From contig NZ_MSIG01000004.1 of the NCBI RefSeq assembly GCF_001927285.1, positions 248,001 through 312,000 on the forward strand: DNA of 64,000 bases, given 5' to 3'. Below the pieces are notes generated by a model. That model saw only the letters and a program-made list of their open reading frames with translations. It was not told the DNA's origin and made no database searches. This DNA is from Mongoliimonas terrestris (GTDB lineage Bacteria > Pseudomonadota > Alphaproteobacteria > Rhizobiales > Pleomorphomonadaceae). Position 1 is the stretch's first letter; each line of letters starts with the position of its first letter. Made by a program: the position numbers and the translations under genes. Shown here in pieces: positions 41,542-51,442 of this stretch.

Positions 41542-41570
41542 TTGACATGGTAATGAGTATTCCTTACCCT
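41542..41570 (+). promoter_or_regulatory. Toxin-antitoxin promoter with central palindrome
   Basis: TTGACA (41542-41547) and a weak -10 (TACCCT, 41565-41570) are 17 bases apart; between them the near-perfect palindrome GGTAATGAGTATTCCTTACC (41549-41568; 8 of 10 positions symmetric) is well placed for autorepression by the AbrB-like antitoxin. Confidence 0.6.
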
Positions 41571-41600
41571 GGCCCTAGACGCATCGATGAGGGGGCCTAC

Positions 41601-41936
41601 ATGGCAGCTTGGCTGAAGGAAGAAAGCACCATCACGGCCAAGGGACAGACCACCGTGCCGAAGTCCGTTCGGCAGGCGCTGGGTGTCGATTACGGCGGGC
41701 GGATCGCCTTTGTGGTCGATGAGCAGCGCCGTGTCTATGTGCAGAAGGCCGAACCCGAAGAAAGCGCCGATCCCGTGATCGACGGCTTTCTCGAATTTCT
41801 GGCACGGGACATGGCCAAGCACCCCGAGACGTCAATTCTTCCGTTCCCGCAATCCCTGATCGACCGGGCTGTTGCCCTCACGGCGAGCATGACGGTCGAT
41901 CTTGATGCCGAGATCGAGGGGGACGTCTCGATCTGA
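41601..41936 (+). CDS. prlF: Type II antitoxin PrlF family (AbrB-like)
   Basis: 111 residues with an N-terminal SpoVT/AbrB swapped-hairpin DNA-binding domain (EESTITAKGQTTVPKSVRQALGV, 7-30) and a C-terminal helical toxin-binding part (VIDGFLEFLARDMAKHPE). PrlF neutralises the YhaV nuclease and represses its own promoter. GAGGGGG 7-12 bases before the ATG. The yhaV start follows its stop by one base. Confidence 0.94.
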   Translation: MAAWLKEESTITAKGQTTVPKSVRQALGVDYGGRIAFVVDEQRRVYVQKAEPEESADPVIDGFLEFLARDMAKHPETSILPFPQSLIDRAVALTASMTVDLDAEIEGDVSI

Positions 41937-41937
41937 C

Positions 41938-42423
41938 ATGCTGACGATCAATGGCTGGAGCGTCCTCGCGCATCCCCTTTTTCTCGACCAGTGGGAGAAG
42001 CTGGTTGAGGCGGTTGACGCGCTCAAGTTGAAGAGGCCGGACGACTATCAAAAGTCCGCCGACGCGAAGCTGCTCGCGGCCTTGGTCAACATCGTCACCG
42101 TGACGGTGCCGTCAGACCCGACGGCGGCGATCTTTCGCCAAGGCTCGACACTCGGCGACGATCGAAGGCATTGGTATCGCGCCAAGTTCGGCAACGGCCG
42201 TTTCCGGCTCTTCTTCCGGTACAGCAGTACGAGCAAGGTGATCATCTTTGCCTGGGTGAACGACCAAAACAGCTTGCGGACCTACGGCTCCAGAACGGAC
42301 GCCTACAGGGTCTTCAAGGGAATGCTGAATGCCGGCGATCCACCGGACGATTGGGCCGCGCTCCACAAGCAGGCGTCCGCCCCCCAAGCGATCGCGCGAC
42401 TGGAACAAGCGTCGAAGTCGTGA
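41938..42423 (+). CDS. yhaV: Type II toxin YhaV family ribonuclease
   Basis: 161 residues, full length. RelE-like fold with the YhaV motifs GWSVLAHPLFLDQW, FRQGSTLGDDRRHWYRAKFGNGRFRLFFRY and FAWVNDQN...YGSRTDAYRVF (key residues HWxRAKF, RxRLFFR, AWVND). In E. coli it cleaves mRNA and rRNA; PrlF blocks it. Coding potential looks intact, so the pair should be functional. Confidence 0.94.
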   Translation: MLTINGWSVLAHPLFLDQWEKLVEAVDALKLKRPDDYQKSADAKLLAALVNIVTVTVPSDPTAAIFRQGSTLGDDRRHWYRAKFGNGRFRLFFRYSSTSKVIIFAWVNDQNSLRTYGSRTDAYRVFKGMLNAGDPPDDWAALHKQASAPQAIARLEQASKS

Positions 42424-42564
42424 AAGATAAACCGCGCGAAACCGCGGAAATCAACGCCTTGGTCGGAAACGAGGCTGCGGCGGGACGGGCAGAGCCGTGC
42501 GGAGGTGAACGAGCGGCTACGGTTATCGCGCGCATTTTCCGGCATTTCTGCACGAAGTGCGTGT

Positions 42565-42640
42565 TGGTGGGCCCGGCAGGACTCGAACCTGCAACCAGAC
42601 CGTTATGAGCGGTCGGCTCTAACCATTGAGCTACAGGCCC
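42565..42640 (-). tRNA. tRNA-Ile2 (anticodon CAT, lysidine type)
   Basis: 76 bases including an encoded CCA. Cloverleaf read from the minus strand: acceptor GGGCCTG pairs with CGGGCCC (one G-T), D arm TAGCTCAATGGTTAGAGC, anticodon stem GACCG/CGGTC with loop CTCATAA (anticodon at 42607-42605), T arm with GGTTCGAGTC. CAT with C4-G69 and C5-G68 acceptor pairs and similarity to E. coli tRNA-Ile2 favour the lysidine-modified isoleucine tRNA reading AUA rather than elongator Met; an automatic scan may label it Met. Confidence 0.95.
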
Positions 42641-43018
42641 ACCGATTCCCCGGTGAGGGGAAGGCATGATCTTCACCTATAGCTCACTTAGGCCGTGGTT
42701 CAAGACACACGTGGGCTGAACGAACGCCAGGGTGGTGGGGTCGGGAGGGAGCGGTCCGCGGGGTAGCCGGCAGGGCGGCGGGATGGTGCGCGCTTAGACG
42801 GCTCGGAGACGTTCGACAGGGCAGGGAAAGGCTTGACGGTTCCGCGCCGTAGGGCAAGGGGAGACGGATCCGGCGGCCTGGAAACGTTCGGCTGGCGGGG
42901 CGGGGCGTGTCGGCCTAGAAGGGGGGGCGCATCCAGGGTTCGGCTGTGGCCGGCCGGTGCCGTCGCGGTGCCCCGCTCGGGCGGCGCCGCGTGACCATGC
43001 CCCGTCGACGAGGTTTCC
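42641..43018. other. Spacer between tRNA and MFS gene
   Basis: Apart from the tRNA promoter, nothing recognised. No direct repeat of the tRNA 3' end or integrase remnant is seen, so there is no evidence for an integrated island here. Confidence 0.5.
42676..42704 (-). promoter_or_regulatory. Promoter of the tRNA gene
   Basis: On the minus strand CTTGAA (42704-42699), 17 bases, TATAGG (42681-42676). The expected start is about 30 bases before the tRNA 5' end. Both hexamers are close to the alphaproteobacterial housekeeping consensus. Confidence 0.65.
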
Positions 43019-44236
43019 ATGACGCTTCCCGCCGCCGCAGACGTCGATCCCGCGCCAGCCGAGCCGGCGCTGTCTCGCCTGCTCCTGCCGGTGATCCTGC
43101 TCGTCTCCAGCCTCACGGTCATGGCGAGCGCCACCATCGCGCCGTCGCTGCCGGGCCTCGTCGACCACTACCGCGACGTGCCGGGGGTGGACACGCTGGT
43201 GCGGCTGGTGCTGACCATTCCGGGCCTTGCCATCGCGGTGGCGGCGCCGTTCGCCGGCTGGATCGCCGACCGGTTCGGCCGCAAGCGGATCATCATCGCG
43301 TCGATCTTCCTCTACGTGCTGGCAGGCGGCGCCGGGCTGGTGCTCGACAGCCTCGGCGCGCTGATCTTGTCGCGTCTGGTGCTGGGACTGGCCGTCGCCG
43401 GCCTCTTGCCGACCGCGACGGCGCTGATCGCCGATTTCTGGCACGGCCCCGCCCGCGACCGGGCGTTCGGCATCCAGGCGGCCTTCATGGCGGGCGGCGG
43501 CGTGGTCTTCCTGCCGCTCGGCGGGTTCCTGGCAGAATTCAGCTGGCGCGGTCCGTTCTTCGTCTACGTGCTGCCGGTGGTGCTCATCCCGCTGGCGATC
43601 GCCGTCCTCCGCGACGCGCCGCGGAACGCGCCGTCGCAGGACGCGGCGCTGGACGCCGGACCCTTCCCGACGGCGCTGACGGCGGGCGTCTCCACCGTCG
43701 CCTTCGTCGGCATGGCGCTCTTCTACACCCTGCCGGTGCAACTGCCCTTCCTCCTTCGGGAGCTTGGCGAGCCGAGCCCATGGCTTGCCGGCGCCGGCCT
43801 TGCGGTCAACACCGCGCTCTCGGCCGTGGCCTCGCTCAACTTCCGCCGGGTGCGGGCCCGGTTCGGCTCGGAGACCATCCTGGTCGCGGCCTTCGTGCTG
43901 ATCGCCGCCGGCTTCATGGTGGTAGCGGTGTCCACGTCGCTGGCGACGGCGGTGGTCGGGCTCGTCTTCTGCGGGCCGGGGCTTGGATTGATGTTTCCTG
44001 CGCTCTCCACCTGGCTGATGGGCAGCGTGCCGGCCCGTTATCGGGGGCGGGCGACGGGGGCCATGACGACGGCGGTGTTCATGGGCCAGTTCCTGTCGCC
44101 GGTGGCCTCGCAGCCGGTGGCGGACGCGATCGGCCTCAAGGGCATGTTCATGGCGGGCGCGACCGTGTCGCTGCTCTTCGCCGCCGGGCTGCTCACCGTA
44201 CTTCTCGTCAGGCGTGAGCGGGGCCGTTCCGCATAA
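43019..44236 (+). CDS. MFS transporter
   Basis: 405 residues, twelve predicted helices. Motif A GWIADRFGRKRIIIAS in loop 2-3 and RLVLGLAVAGLLPTATALIADFWHG indicate a DHA1-type drug/H+ or small-molecule exporter (MFS_1, CynX/YnfM-like). Substrate unknown. Start MTLPAAADVD at 43019 with GAGG about 7 bases upstream. The SIMPL gene follows after 62 bases on the same strand. Confidence 0.9.
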   Translation: MTLPAAADVDPAPAEPALSRLLLPVILLVSSLTVMASATIAPSLPGLVDHYRDVPGVDTLVRLVLTIPGLAIAVAAPFAGWIADRFGRKRIIIASIFLYVLAGGAGLVLDSLGALILSRLVLGLAVAGLLPTATALIADFWHGPARDRAFGIQAAFMAGGGVVFLPLGGFLAEFSWRGPFFVYVLPVVLIPLAIAVLRDAPRNAPSQDAALDAGPFPTALTAGVSTVAFVGMALFYTLPVQLPFLLRELGEPSPWLAGAGLAVNTALSAVASLNFRRVRARFGSETILVAAFVLIAAGFMVVAVSTSLATAVVGLVFCGPGLGLMFPALSTWLMGSVPARYRGRATGAMTTAVFMGQFLSPVASQPVADAIGLKGMFMAGATVSLLFAAGLLTVLLVRRERGRSA

Positions 44237-44298
44237 GCGCCCCAATCGCATGCGAGGGCTCAGGTCGTCGCGTCCCCCCTGATCCGGACCCTGATGCC

Positions 44299-45021
44299 AT
44301 GCCGTTCCTCTCCCGCGCCGTCCTCATTACCCTTCTCCTCGCCGCGCCGGCCGCCCAGGCCGCAGATGCGCCGCCGCCGGCCACCCTCACCGTGACGGCG
44401 GACGGCATCGTCCGTGCGACGCCGGACACGGCCATCGTCACCGCCGGGGTGGTGACCGAGGCGACCGAGGCATCCGCGGCGCTTGGCGAGAACAACGCCG
44501 CCATGCGCGACCTGATCGCCGCCGTCGCCGCGGCGGGCGTCGCCGAGAAGGACATCGGCACGTCGGGCTTCTCCATCGAGCCGGTGACGGTCTATCCGCA
44601 GCCGAAGAGCGACGGCACCCAGGACCCGCCGCGCATCACCGGCTACCGGGTGAGCAACCTCGTGACCGTGAAGATCCGCGACATCGCCAAGGCGGGAGAC
44701 CTGCTCGACGCCGTGGTCCGGATCGGTGCCAACAGCATCCACGGCATCAGCTTCACGGTGGACGACCGGGACAGCCGGCTGGACGCCGCCCGCGCGGCGG
44801 CCATGAAGGAGGCTCGGCGGCGGGCGAGCCTCTACGCGGAGGCCGGCGGCTTCCAGGTCGGCCGCATCCTCAGCGTTTCGGAAGGCGGCGGCTACATGCC
44901 CCAACCGGCCCCCTACGCGCGCGTCGCCATGGCGGCCAAGGAAGCTGACAGCGTCCCGCTCGCGCCGGGCGAACAGGAGATCCAGGCGAGCGTGTCGGTG
45001 ACGTTCGAGATCAGGGAATAG
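44299..45021 (+). CDS. SIMPL domain protein (DUF541), periplasmic
   Basis: 240 residues: signal peptide (1-22) then the SIMPL pattern LTVTADGIVRATPDTAIVTAGVV, NNAAMRDLIAAVAAAGVAEKDIGTSGFSI and NSIHGISFTVDD...AAAMKEARRRASLYAEA (key motifs GVAEKDI and AxxDARxRA-like). Oligomeric periplasmic/outer-membrane proteins (BP26 of Brucella is a known relative) with unclear function. Convergent with the nitrilase-like gene. Confidence 0.93.
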   Translation: MPFLSRAVLITLLLAAPAAQAADAPPPATLTVTADGIVRATPDTAIVTAGVVTEATEASAALGENNAAMRDLIAAVAAAGVAEKDIGTSGFSIEPVTVYPQPKSDGTQDPPRITGYRVSNLVTVKIRDIAKAGDLLDAVVRIGANSIHGISFTVDDRDSRLDAARAAAMKEARRRASLYAEAGGFQVGRILSVSEGGGYMPQPAPYARVAMAAKEADSVPLAPGEQEIQASVSVTFEIRE

Positions 45022-45058
45022 TGGGTGGGGCTGCCGCGAAGGCTCGCCCCGGCCATCC

Positions 45059-45988
45059 TCACGACGCCAGCATCGGCCGTCCCATCCCCGCGTCTGGCGT
45101 CAGGTCCACCACTTCCGCCAGGGGCGCGGTGACGATGCCCTGTTCGGGCCAGTGGCGGTGGTTGAGGACGTCGCCGTCGGCGCGGACGGCGGCGACCTTG
45201 TCGAGGTCGAGGTCGCCCATCACCCAGGCGGCCTTGTCGAAGGTGCCGATCTCCACCACGCCGTCGTCCGGAAAGCCCCGGTCGGGCGGGGCGTAGATGG
45301 CGGCGGCGCCGTGGTTGTCGGTGACGGCGGGCGACCAGGCGGCGGCGCCGACCGTGGGGGCGTGCACCACGTAGCACTGGTTCTCCACCGCCCGGGCGGC
45401 GGCGCCGTTGCGGACGCGCCAGTAGCCCTTGCGCGTCTCCGTGCACGATGGCGCCAGGATGACCTCCGCCCCCGCTTCGGCCTGGGCGCGGGCGATCAGC
45501 GGGAATTCCACGTCGTAGCAGATGTTGACGCCGATCAGCCCGAGCGTGGTGCGGAACACCGCTATGGGGCCACCGGCGACGATGCCCCAGGTGTCGCGCT
45601 CGAAGCGCGTCATCATGATCTTCTCCTGCCGGCCAACCTTGCCGCAGGGCGCGAACAGGCGCGCCACGTTGCGGAAGAGGCCGTCGCCGCCCTGGATGGG
45701 GGCGCTGGCGGCGAGGATATGCACGTCGTGGCGGCGGGCGAGCGTCTGGTGCAGGGCGTCGATCTCCGGGATCAGCCGGTCCAGCGCCTCGATGCTGAGG
45801 CGCAGATCGGCGGCCGCTTCGCCGGAGAGGGCGGTAAGCTCGATGGAGCCGTATTCGGGGAAGACCAGCAGCTTGGCGCCCTCGGACGCGGCCCGGTCGA
45901 CCCAGTCGGCGAGCTTGGCCTCGTAGGCGTCGAGACTGGGCAGGCGGTCGATCGGATACTGGGCGGCCGCGACCTTGTAGCGTCTCAT
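45059..45988 (-). CDS. Nitrilase-superfamily carbon-nitrogen hydrolase
   Basis: 309 residues with the Glu-Lys-Cys triad: Glu45 (LVFPEYGS), Lys123 (RQEKIMMTRFE) and Cys157 (VNICYDVEFP). Hydrolyses a C-N bond of an amide or nitrile; it resembles the branch of predicted amidohydrolases often named carbon-nitrogen hydrolase family protein rather than true nitrilases. Start at MRRYKVAAAQ with GGGAGAG 8 bases upstream. The NTF2-like gene lies 59 bases upstream on the same strand. Confidence 0.92.
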   Translation of the reverse strand: MRRYKVAAAQYPIDRLPSLDAYEAKLADWVDRAASEGAKLLVFPEYGSIELTALSGEAAADLRLSIEALDRLIPEIDALHQTLARRHDVHILAASAPIQGGDGLFRNVARLFAPCGKVGRQEKIMMTRFERDTWGIVAGGPIAVFRTTLGLIGVNICYDVEFPLIARAQAEAGAEVILAPSCTETRKGYWRVRNGAAARAVENQCYVVHAPTVGAAAWSPAVTDNHGAAAIYAPPDRGFPDDGVVEIGTFDKAAWVMGDLDLDKVAAVRADGDVLNHRHWPEQGIVTAPLAEVVDLTPDAGMGRPMLAS

Positions 45989-46047
45989 CGGTGCTCTCCC
46001 TGGCATGGTCTCTGCTGCGCCTCCCTGCGTCCCGCTCTGGCGGCGGA

Positions 46048-46464
46048 TCACGTCTTTCGGCTGACCTGTGCGATCCAGTCCTCCAGGTCGTAGTAGGTGG
46101 TGAGTCGGCTGATGCGGCCGTCCTCCACGTCGAAGAAGCTGCCGGCGCGAATCGCGTAGGTCTGCCCGGAGGCAGGCGGCTGGCCGTCGTCGGTCTGCAG
46201 GTAGGTGCCGTGGACCGTGTATTCGGCCGCCGCGTGGAGGCCATCGCCGGCGGTCAGCACGACGAGGTCGGCCGCGGACTCCCGGTAGCAGCGCGCCATG
46301 TGGATCAGGTAGGTCTCGAAGCGCTCGCGGCCGATCCGCCGGCCGCCGGCGTTGACATCGTGCACCAGTTCGTCGGCGACGCAGTCGAGCATGCCGCTTA
46401 TGGAGCCGGCCTTGAACGCGTCCATGTAGCGATGGACCAGGGACCGAATGGCGTCGTCATCCAT
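46048..46464 (-). CDS. NTF2-like/SnoaL family protein
   Basis: 138 residues, alpha+beta cone fold of the NTF2 superfamily: LVHRYMDAFKAGSISGMLDCVADELVHDVNAGG, ETYLIHMARCYRE and GSFFDVEDGRISRLTTYYD (ending motif RITRxxxYxD-like). Such proteins are enzymes (isomerases, hydrolases) or binding proteins; here possibly partner of the nitrilase-like gene it precedes. GGAG 9 bases before the ATG at 46464. Confidence 0.88.
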   Translation of the reverse strand: MDDDAIRSLVHRYMDAFKAGSISGMLDCVADELVHDVNAGGRRIGRERFETYLIHMARCYRESAADLVVLTAGDGLHAAAEYTVHGTYLQTDDGQPPASGQTYAIRAGSFFDVEDGRISRLTTYYDLEDWIAQVSRKT

Positions 46465-46581
46465 GGGTTTTCTCCTCGCCGGGCCCGGCGCCCGATGGCG
46501 GGCCGGCGCCGAGCCAGCGGTCTGTTCGCGCCGCCGCAGAGCATGCCACAAACCGCCGCCCTGGCGAGATCGCAGATCTGC

Positions 46582-47007
46582 TCAGGGAAGGGCTTCTGCG
46601 GTGGTCCGCAAAGGTGGAACCGGACGCGGCCGGCCCTCGTCGTCGATCGCCACGAAGGTGAAGGTCGCGGCCGTCACCTTCTCGCGGATATTGGTGCGGA
46701 ACCGGCGGGCCCAGGCCTCGATGTGGATTTTCATGGAGGTACGGCCGACGGATTCGATGGTGGTATAGACGCAGAGCACGTCGCCGACCTTGACCGGCCG
46801 GAAGAAGGTCATGCCGTCCACCGCGATGGTGACCACGCGGCCCTCGGCCCGCTCCACCCCGGCGATGCCGCCGGCCTGGTCCATCTGGCTCATCACCCAG
46901 CCGCCGAAGATGTCGCCGTTGGCGTTGGTGTCCGCCGGCATGGCGATGGTGCGGACCGTGAGGTCGCCGCGCGGCTGGTCGAGGGCTTGTGCAGGGCTGT
47001 CGGGCAT
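46582..47007 (-). CDS. yciA: Acyl-CoA thioesterase, YciA-like
   Basis: 141 residues, one hotdog domain. LTVRTIAMPADTNANGDIFGGWVMSQMDQAGGIAG is nearly identical to the YciA motif (catalytic Asp in NGDIFGGW), followed by VTIAVDGMTFFRPVKVGD. It hydrolyses short to medium acyl-CoA thioesters in the cytosol. Length normal. Lies 36 bases after a Uma2-type gene. Confidence 0.95.
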   Translation of the reverse strand: MPDSPAQALDQPRGDLTVRTIAMPADTNANGDIFGGWVMSQMDQAGGIAGVERAEGRVVTIAVDGMTFFRPVKVGDVLCVYTTIESVGRTSMKIHIEAWARRFRTNIREKVTAATFTFVAIDDEGRPRPVPPLRTTAEALP

Positions 47008-47043
47008 GGGCCGTTCGTCTGGCGATCAAGGGGGATGGGAGTC

Positions 47044-47679
47044 TCAGGCCGTTCCGGTGTCATCGCCGGACGGAGTCAGGCCGAGGTCGGCGAGCGTGAC
47101 GGCAAGCTCCGGCGCGAACGCCGGCTCCAGCCGCCCATCCGGCCCGATCTCCGCCACGTCCATGTAGCCGACGGCGCCGAGACGTCGGTGGACTCGGGTG
47201 ACGAGCGTCAGCGCACTGACGACCCACACCTCCCGGATCCCGTAGGCCGCATAGATGCCGATCTTCCGGCCGAGGTCGTAGGCCAGGGACGAATCCGCCA
47301 CCTCCACGCAGAGCCGCACCCGGGTCGGGTCGATCTGGGGCGGCCCGCCTGTGCGGTCGAACACACAGAAATCCGGCTCCAGGAAGCTGTACTCGTCGAG
47401 CCGAAGGGTGGTCTCCGGTGCGACGTGGAGATTGTCCGGCTTGACGCGTTGGAAGTGCGCGTTCAGCTCCATCTTGACCCACTCGTTTCTCGCCCCCTTC
47501 GCTGCCATCGGCACGATCTCTCCGCCCACCATCTCGAACCGCTCGTCCTCCAAGATGATGCCCGCTGCCGCCATGGCCTCCACCTCCTTCACCGTGAAGG
47601 CGCGGCGCGGCATGCCGTCCGCCGCCTGCGTGAGGCGCGGGGGGTGGATGTCGGAAAGGGGATGGCGCGGGTGGTTCAT
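47044..47679 (-). CDS. Uma2 family endonuclease-like protein (DUF820), copy 1
   Basis: About 211 residues with a PD-(D/E)XK core: FLEPDFCVF, RLCVEVADSSLAYDLGRKIGIYAAYGIREVWVVSAL (key residues PDF, EVAD, K, EVWVV). N-terminal RRAFTVKEVEAMAAAGIILEDERFEMVGGEIVPM is the usual Uma2 opening. Start uncertain: ATG 47679 (MNHPRH) taken; GTG 47727 and ATG 47715 are possible, none with a clear ribosome binding site. Paralog of the next gene upstream (same orientation, 73 bases apart). Confidence 0.86.
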   Translation of the reverse strand: MNHPRHPLSDIHPPRLTQAADGMPRRAFTVKEVEAMAAAGIILEDERFEMVGGEIVPMAAKGARNEWVKMELNAHFQRVKPDNLHVAPETTLRLDEYSFLEPDFCVFDRTGGPPQIDPTRVRLCVEVADSSLAYDLGRKIGIYAAYGIREVWVVSALTLVTRVHRRLGAVGYMDVAEIGPDGRLEPAFAPELAVTLADLGLTPSGDDTGTA

Positions 47680-47751
47680 GGAGAAGGAGGATAGCACGGA
47701 TGCCGCTCCGGTCATCGCCGTTCGCACGGGGACCGGGCCGCCGAGCCGGTT

Positions 47752-48327
47752 TCAGGCACCCGGCAGGTCGGCCAGCCGCACCGTATAGCCCGGCACGAAA
47801 GCGGGCCGGAGGGTGTCCTCGGCCGGCACCGTGGTGATCTCCTCGAAGCGGCGGGCGCCCGGACGGCGGTGGACGCGGGTGACGCGGGTGTCCGCCTCGA
47901 TCACCCAGTATTCGCGCACGCCGACGGAGGCGTAGAGGGCGGCCTTCTGCACGCTGTCGAACCGCAGGCTGGTGTCGGCGATCTCGATCACCAGCATGGC
48001 GTCGGACCCGGTGACAGCGCCGATGCCCATGCCGGCGGGAAAGACCAGGAAGTCCGGTTCCAGGTAGAGCATCTCCCCGAGCCGCCAGCCGGCTTCCGGC
48101 ATGAAGGTGAACGCCGCCGGGATCGAGCGGGCCAGATGGATGTTGAGGTGCTGTTTTAACGTCTCGTGCAGCGGGCCCTTGGGCGACATCGGCAGGATCT
48201 CACCGTCGACGATCTCCAGCCGTTCGTCCGGATCGATCAGGCCGCAGTCGACCATGCGCTCCACATCCGCGACCGTGAAGGCGCGGCGGGGAAGTCCGTC
48301 TGCGGCGATGACGATGCGCTGGTTCAT
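47752..48327 (-). CDS. Uma2 family endonuclease-like protein (DUF820), copy 2
   Basis: 191 residues. RRAFTVADVERMVDCGLIDPDERLEIVDGEILPMSPKG, LYLEPDFLVF and LVIEIADTSLRFDSVQKAALYASVGVREYWVIEAD carry the predicted restriction-like nuclease residues Asp, Glu, Lys. Clearly related to copy 1 over the whole length, so a tandem duplication or paired system. Such proteins are frequent in cyanobacteria and alphaproteobacteria; role unknown. Confidence 0.89.
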   Translation of the reverse strand: MNQRIVIAADGLPRRAFTVADVERMVDCGLIDPDERLEIVDGEILPMSPKGPLHETLKQHLNIHLARSIPAAFTFMPEAGWRLGEMLYLEPDFLVFPAGMGIGAVTGSDAMLVIEIADTSLRFDSVQKAALYASVGVREYWVIEADTRVTRVHRRPGARRFEEITTVPAEDTLRPAFVPGYTVRLADLPGA

Positions 48328-48388
48328 GGGTGCATCCTAGCACCCTTCCCGAGCCTCGCGAAGACGGTCTGGCCGTCGGGTGCATGGG

Positions 48389-48670
48389 TCAGGTGAAGAG
48401 ACGGTCGCCCTGCTCGTCGATCATCTGGCGGCCCTTGCGGAAGGTCATGTCGAGGACCTCGTCCTTCAAGGCCGAGCGATCGGCGCGGTTGAACACGTGC
48501 TCGCGCGCCTCGCCGTCGATGGTCTTGGTGATCACGCCGCAGACGCGCCACTGGCCGCCCTCGTTGGCGGGCGTCGCCGTGATGGTGAAGCCCTTGTGCT
48601 CCTGGGTCGGCGCCGGCTCCGCGGGCGCCGCCGCCCCGCCGCCGCCGAAAAGCTTCTTCCAGAAGGACAT
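48389..48670 (-). CDS. HlyU family protein
   Basis: 93 residues: MSFWKKLFGGGG at the start, Ala/Pro linker, then HKGFTITATPANEGGQWRVCGVITKTIDGE...HVFNRADRSALKDEVLDMTFRKGRQMIDEQGD, the HlyU family pattern. HlyU of Vibrio is a transcriptional activator of hemolysin genes, but in alphaproteobacteria the role is not known. Start at 48670 with GGGAGA 9 bases upstream. Confidence 0.9.
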   Translation of the reverse strand: MSFWKKLFGGGGAAAPAEPAPTQEHKGFTITATPANEGGQWRVCGVITKTIDGEAREHVFNRADRSALKDEVLDMTFRKGRQMIDEQGDRLFT

Positions 48671-48888
48671 GCGCATCGTCTCCCGTTCGGACGCCATCCG
48701 GCGGACCTTAGGGCACAGGCGGCGCGAAGACGAGAGGGATCAGGCGCCCGGCAGGTCCCGGTCTCTCCCGTCCCATCGCAAAACGGCGGAGGTTGATCTC
48801 GACCGGGCTGAGGCCTTTGTGGGCGAACAAGAGGCCGGCGCCGTCCGGCCCACCGCCACTTCGGCGCCAACCAGCGGCCTGGCCGACC

Positions 48889-48931
48889 CTTTAAACGCAA
48901 CGGGCGGTCGTCCAGAAGGATCGACCGCCCG
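48889..48931 (-). terminator. Rho-independent terminator of rpoD
   Basis: CGGGCGGTCG (48901-48910) pairs with CGACCGCCCG (48922-48931); on the minus strand the stem is followed by TTGCGTTTAAA. It lies 25 bases after the rpoD stop. Confidence 0.75.
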
Positions 48932-48956
48932 CCGATGACCGTACCTCGCGGTCCGC

Positions 48957-50939
<1,983 letters not shown>

Positions 50940-51442
50940 GGTGTTCTCCGCCGTCTGCCGCAAGCCTTCTGGCCTTCAGCGCCGCTGTGGTCGGGTTGGC
51001 CGGGCACCACGGCCCTTCCGCTCGCCCGACATGTCTGTCGTCATTCGACGCCTGCCGAATAGTTATCCGGCCGGGTCAGTTCCGGCATGCCCATCAATAT
51101 TAGGGATCAAGCCCTTAAATCGCGCTTAACCCTTCCGGACCAACCCGTCGGGCCTCCTGGGCGGCCCTCGTCGGTAGGAAGCGCGACAACGCCTCAAGGC
51201 GTCGATCGCTGCTCGTCCGACAAACGGGCCGACCTTGCCGAGGTCGGTCTGGACACGGTCGTTCGATGCCGGAAAACCAAGTTGCCGGGACCGGACTGCT
51301 GTATGTAGCGACCGCGGACGAATGTGCAAGGGCGATTCGCGACGGCGCCTGGAACCGATCCCGTTTCCGCGCTGCCGGAAGGAGTCGGGCGCCGGTGCTC
51401 AATCCCGGCCTGATCTGACTTTCCATATGGTGCGCGCCCGCC
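50940..51442. other. dnaG-rpoD spacer with candidate rpoD promoter
   Basis: 503 bases without a credible gene. On the minus strand TTGCAC (51329-51324), 16 bases, TACATA (51307-51302) form a fair promoter that would give rpoD a leader of about 360 bases. An AT-rich patch at 51095-51120 may be a second promoter (heat-shock or extended -10 type) but has no convincing partner element. Confidence 0.5.

Noticed and set aside
42565..42640. Elongator tRNA-Met
   Set aside because: The anticodon CAT would allow it, but C4-G69/C5-G68 and the closeness to E. coli tRNA-Ile2 fit the lysidine isoleucine tRNA better. I keep this as an alternative, not a certainty.
42640..43018. Integration site of a genomic island at the tRNA gene
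   Set aside because: No repeated copy of the tRNA 3' end, no integrase and no change of base composition within the window; only the toxin-antitoxin pair is nearby.
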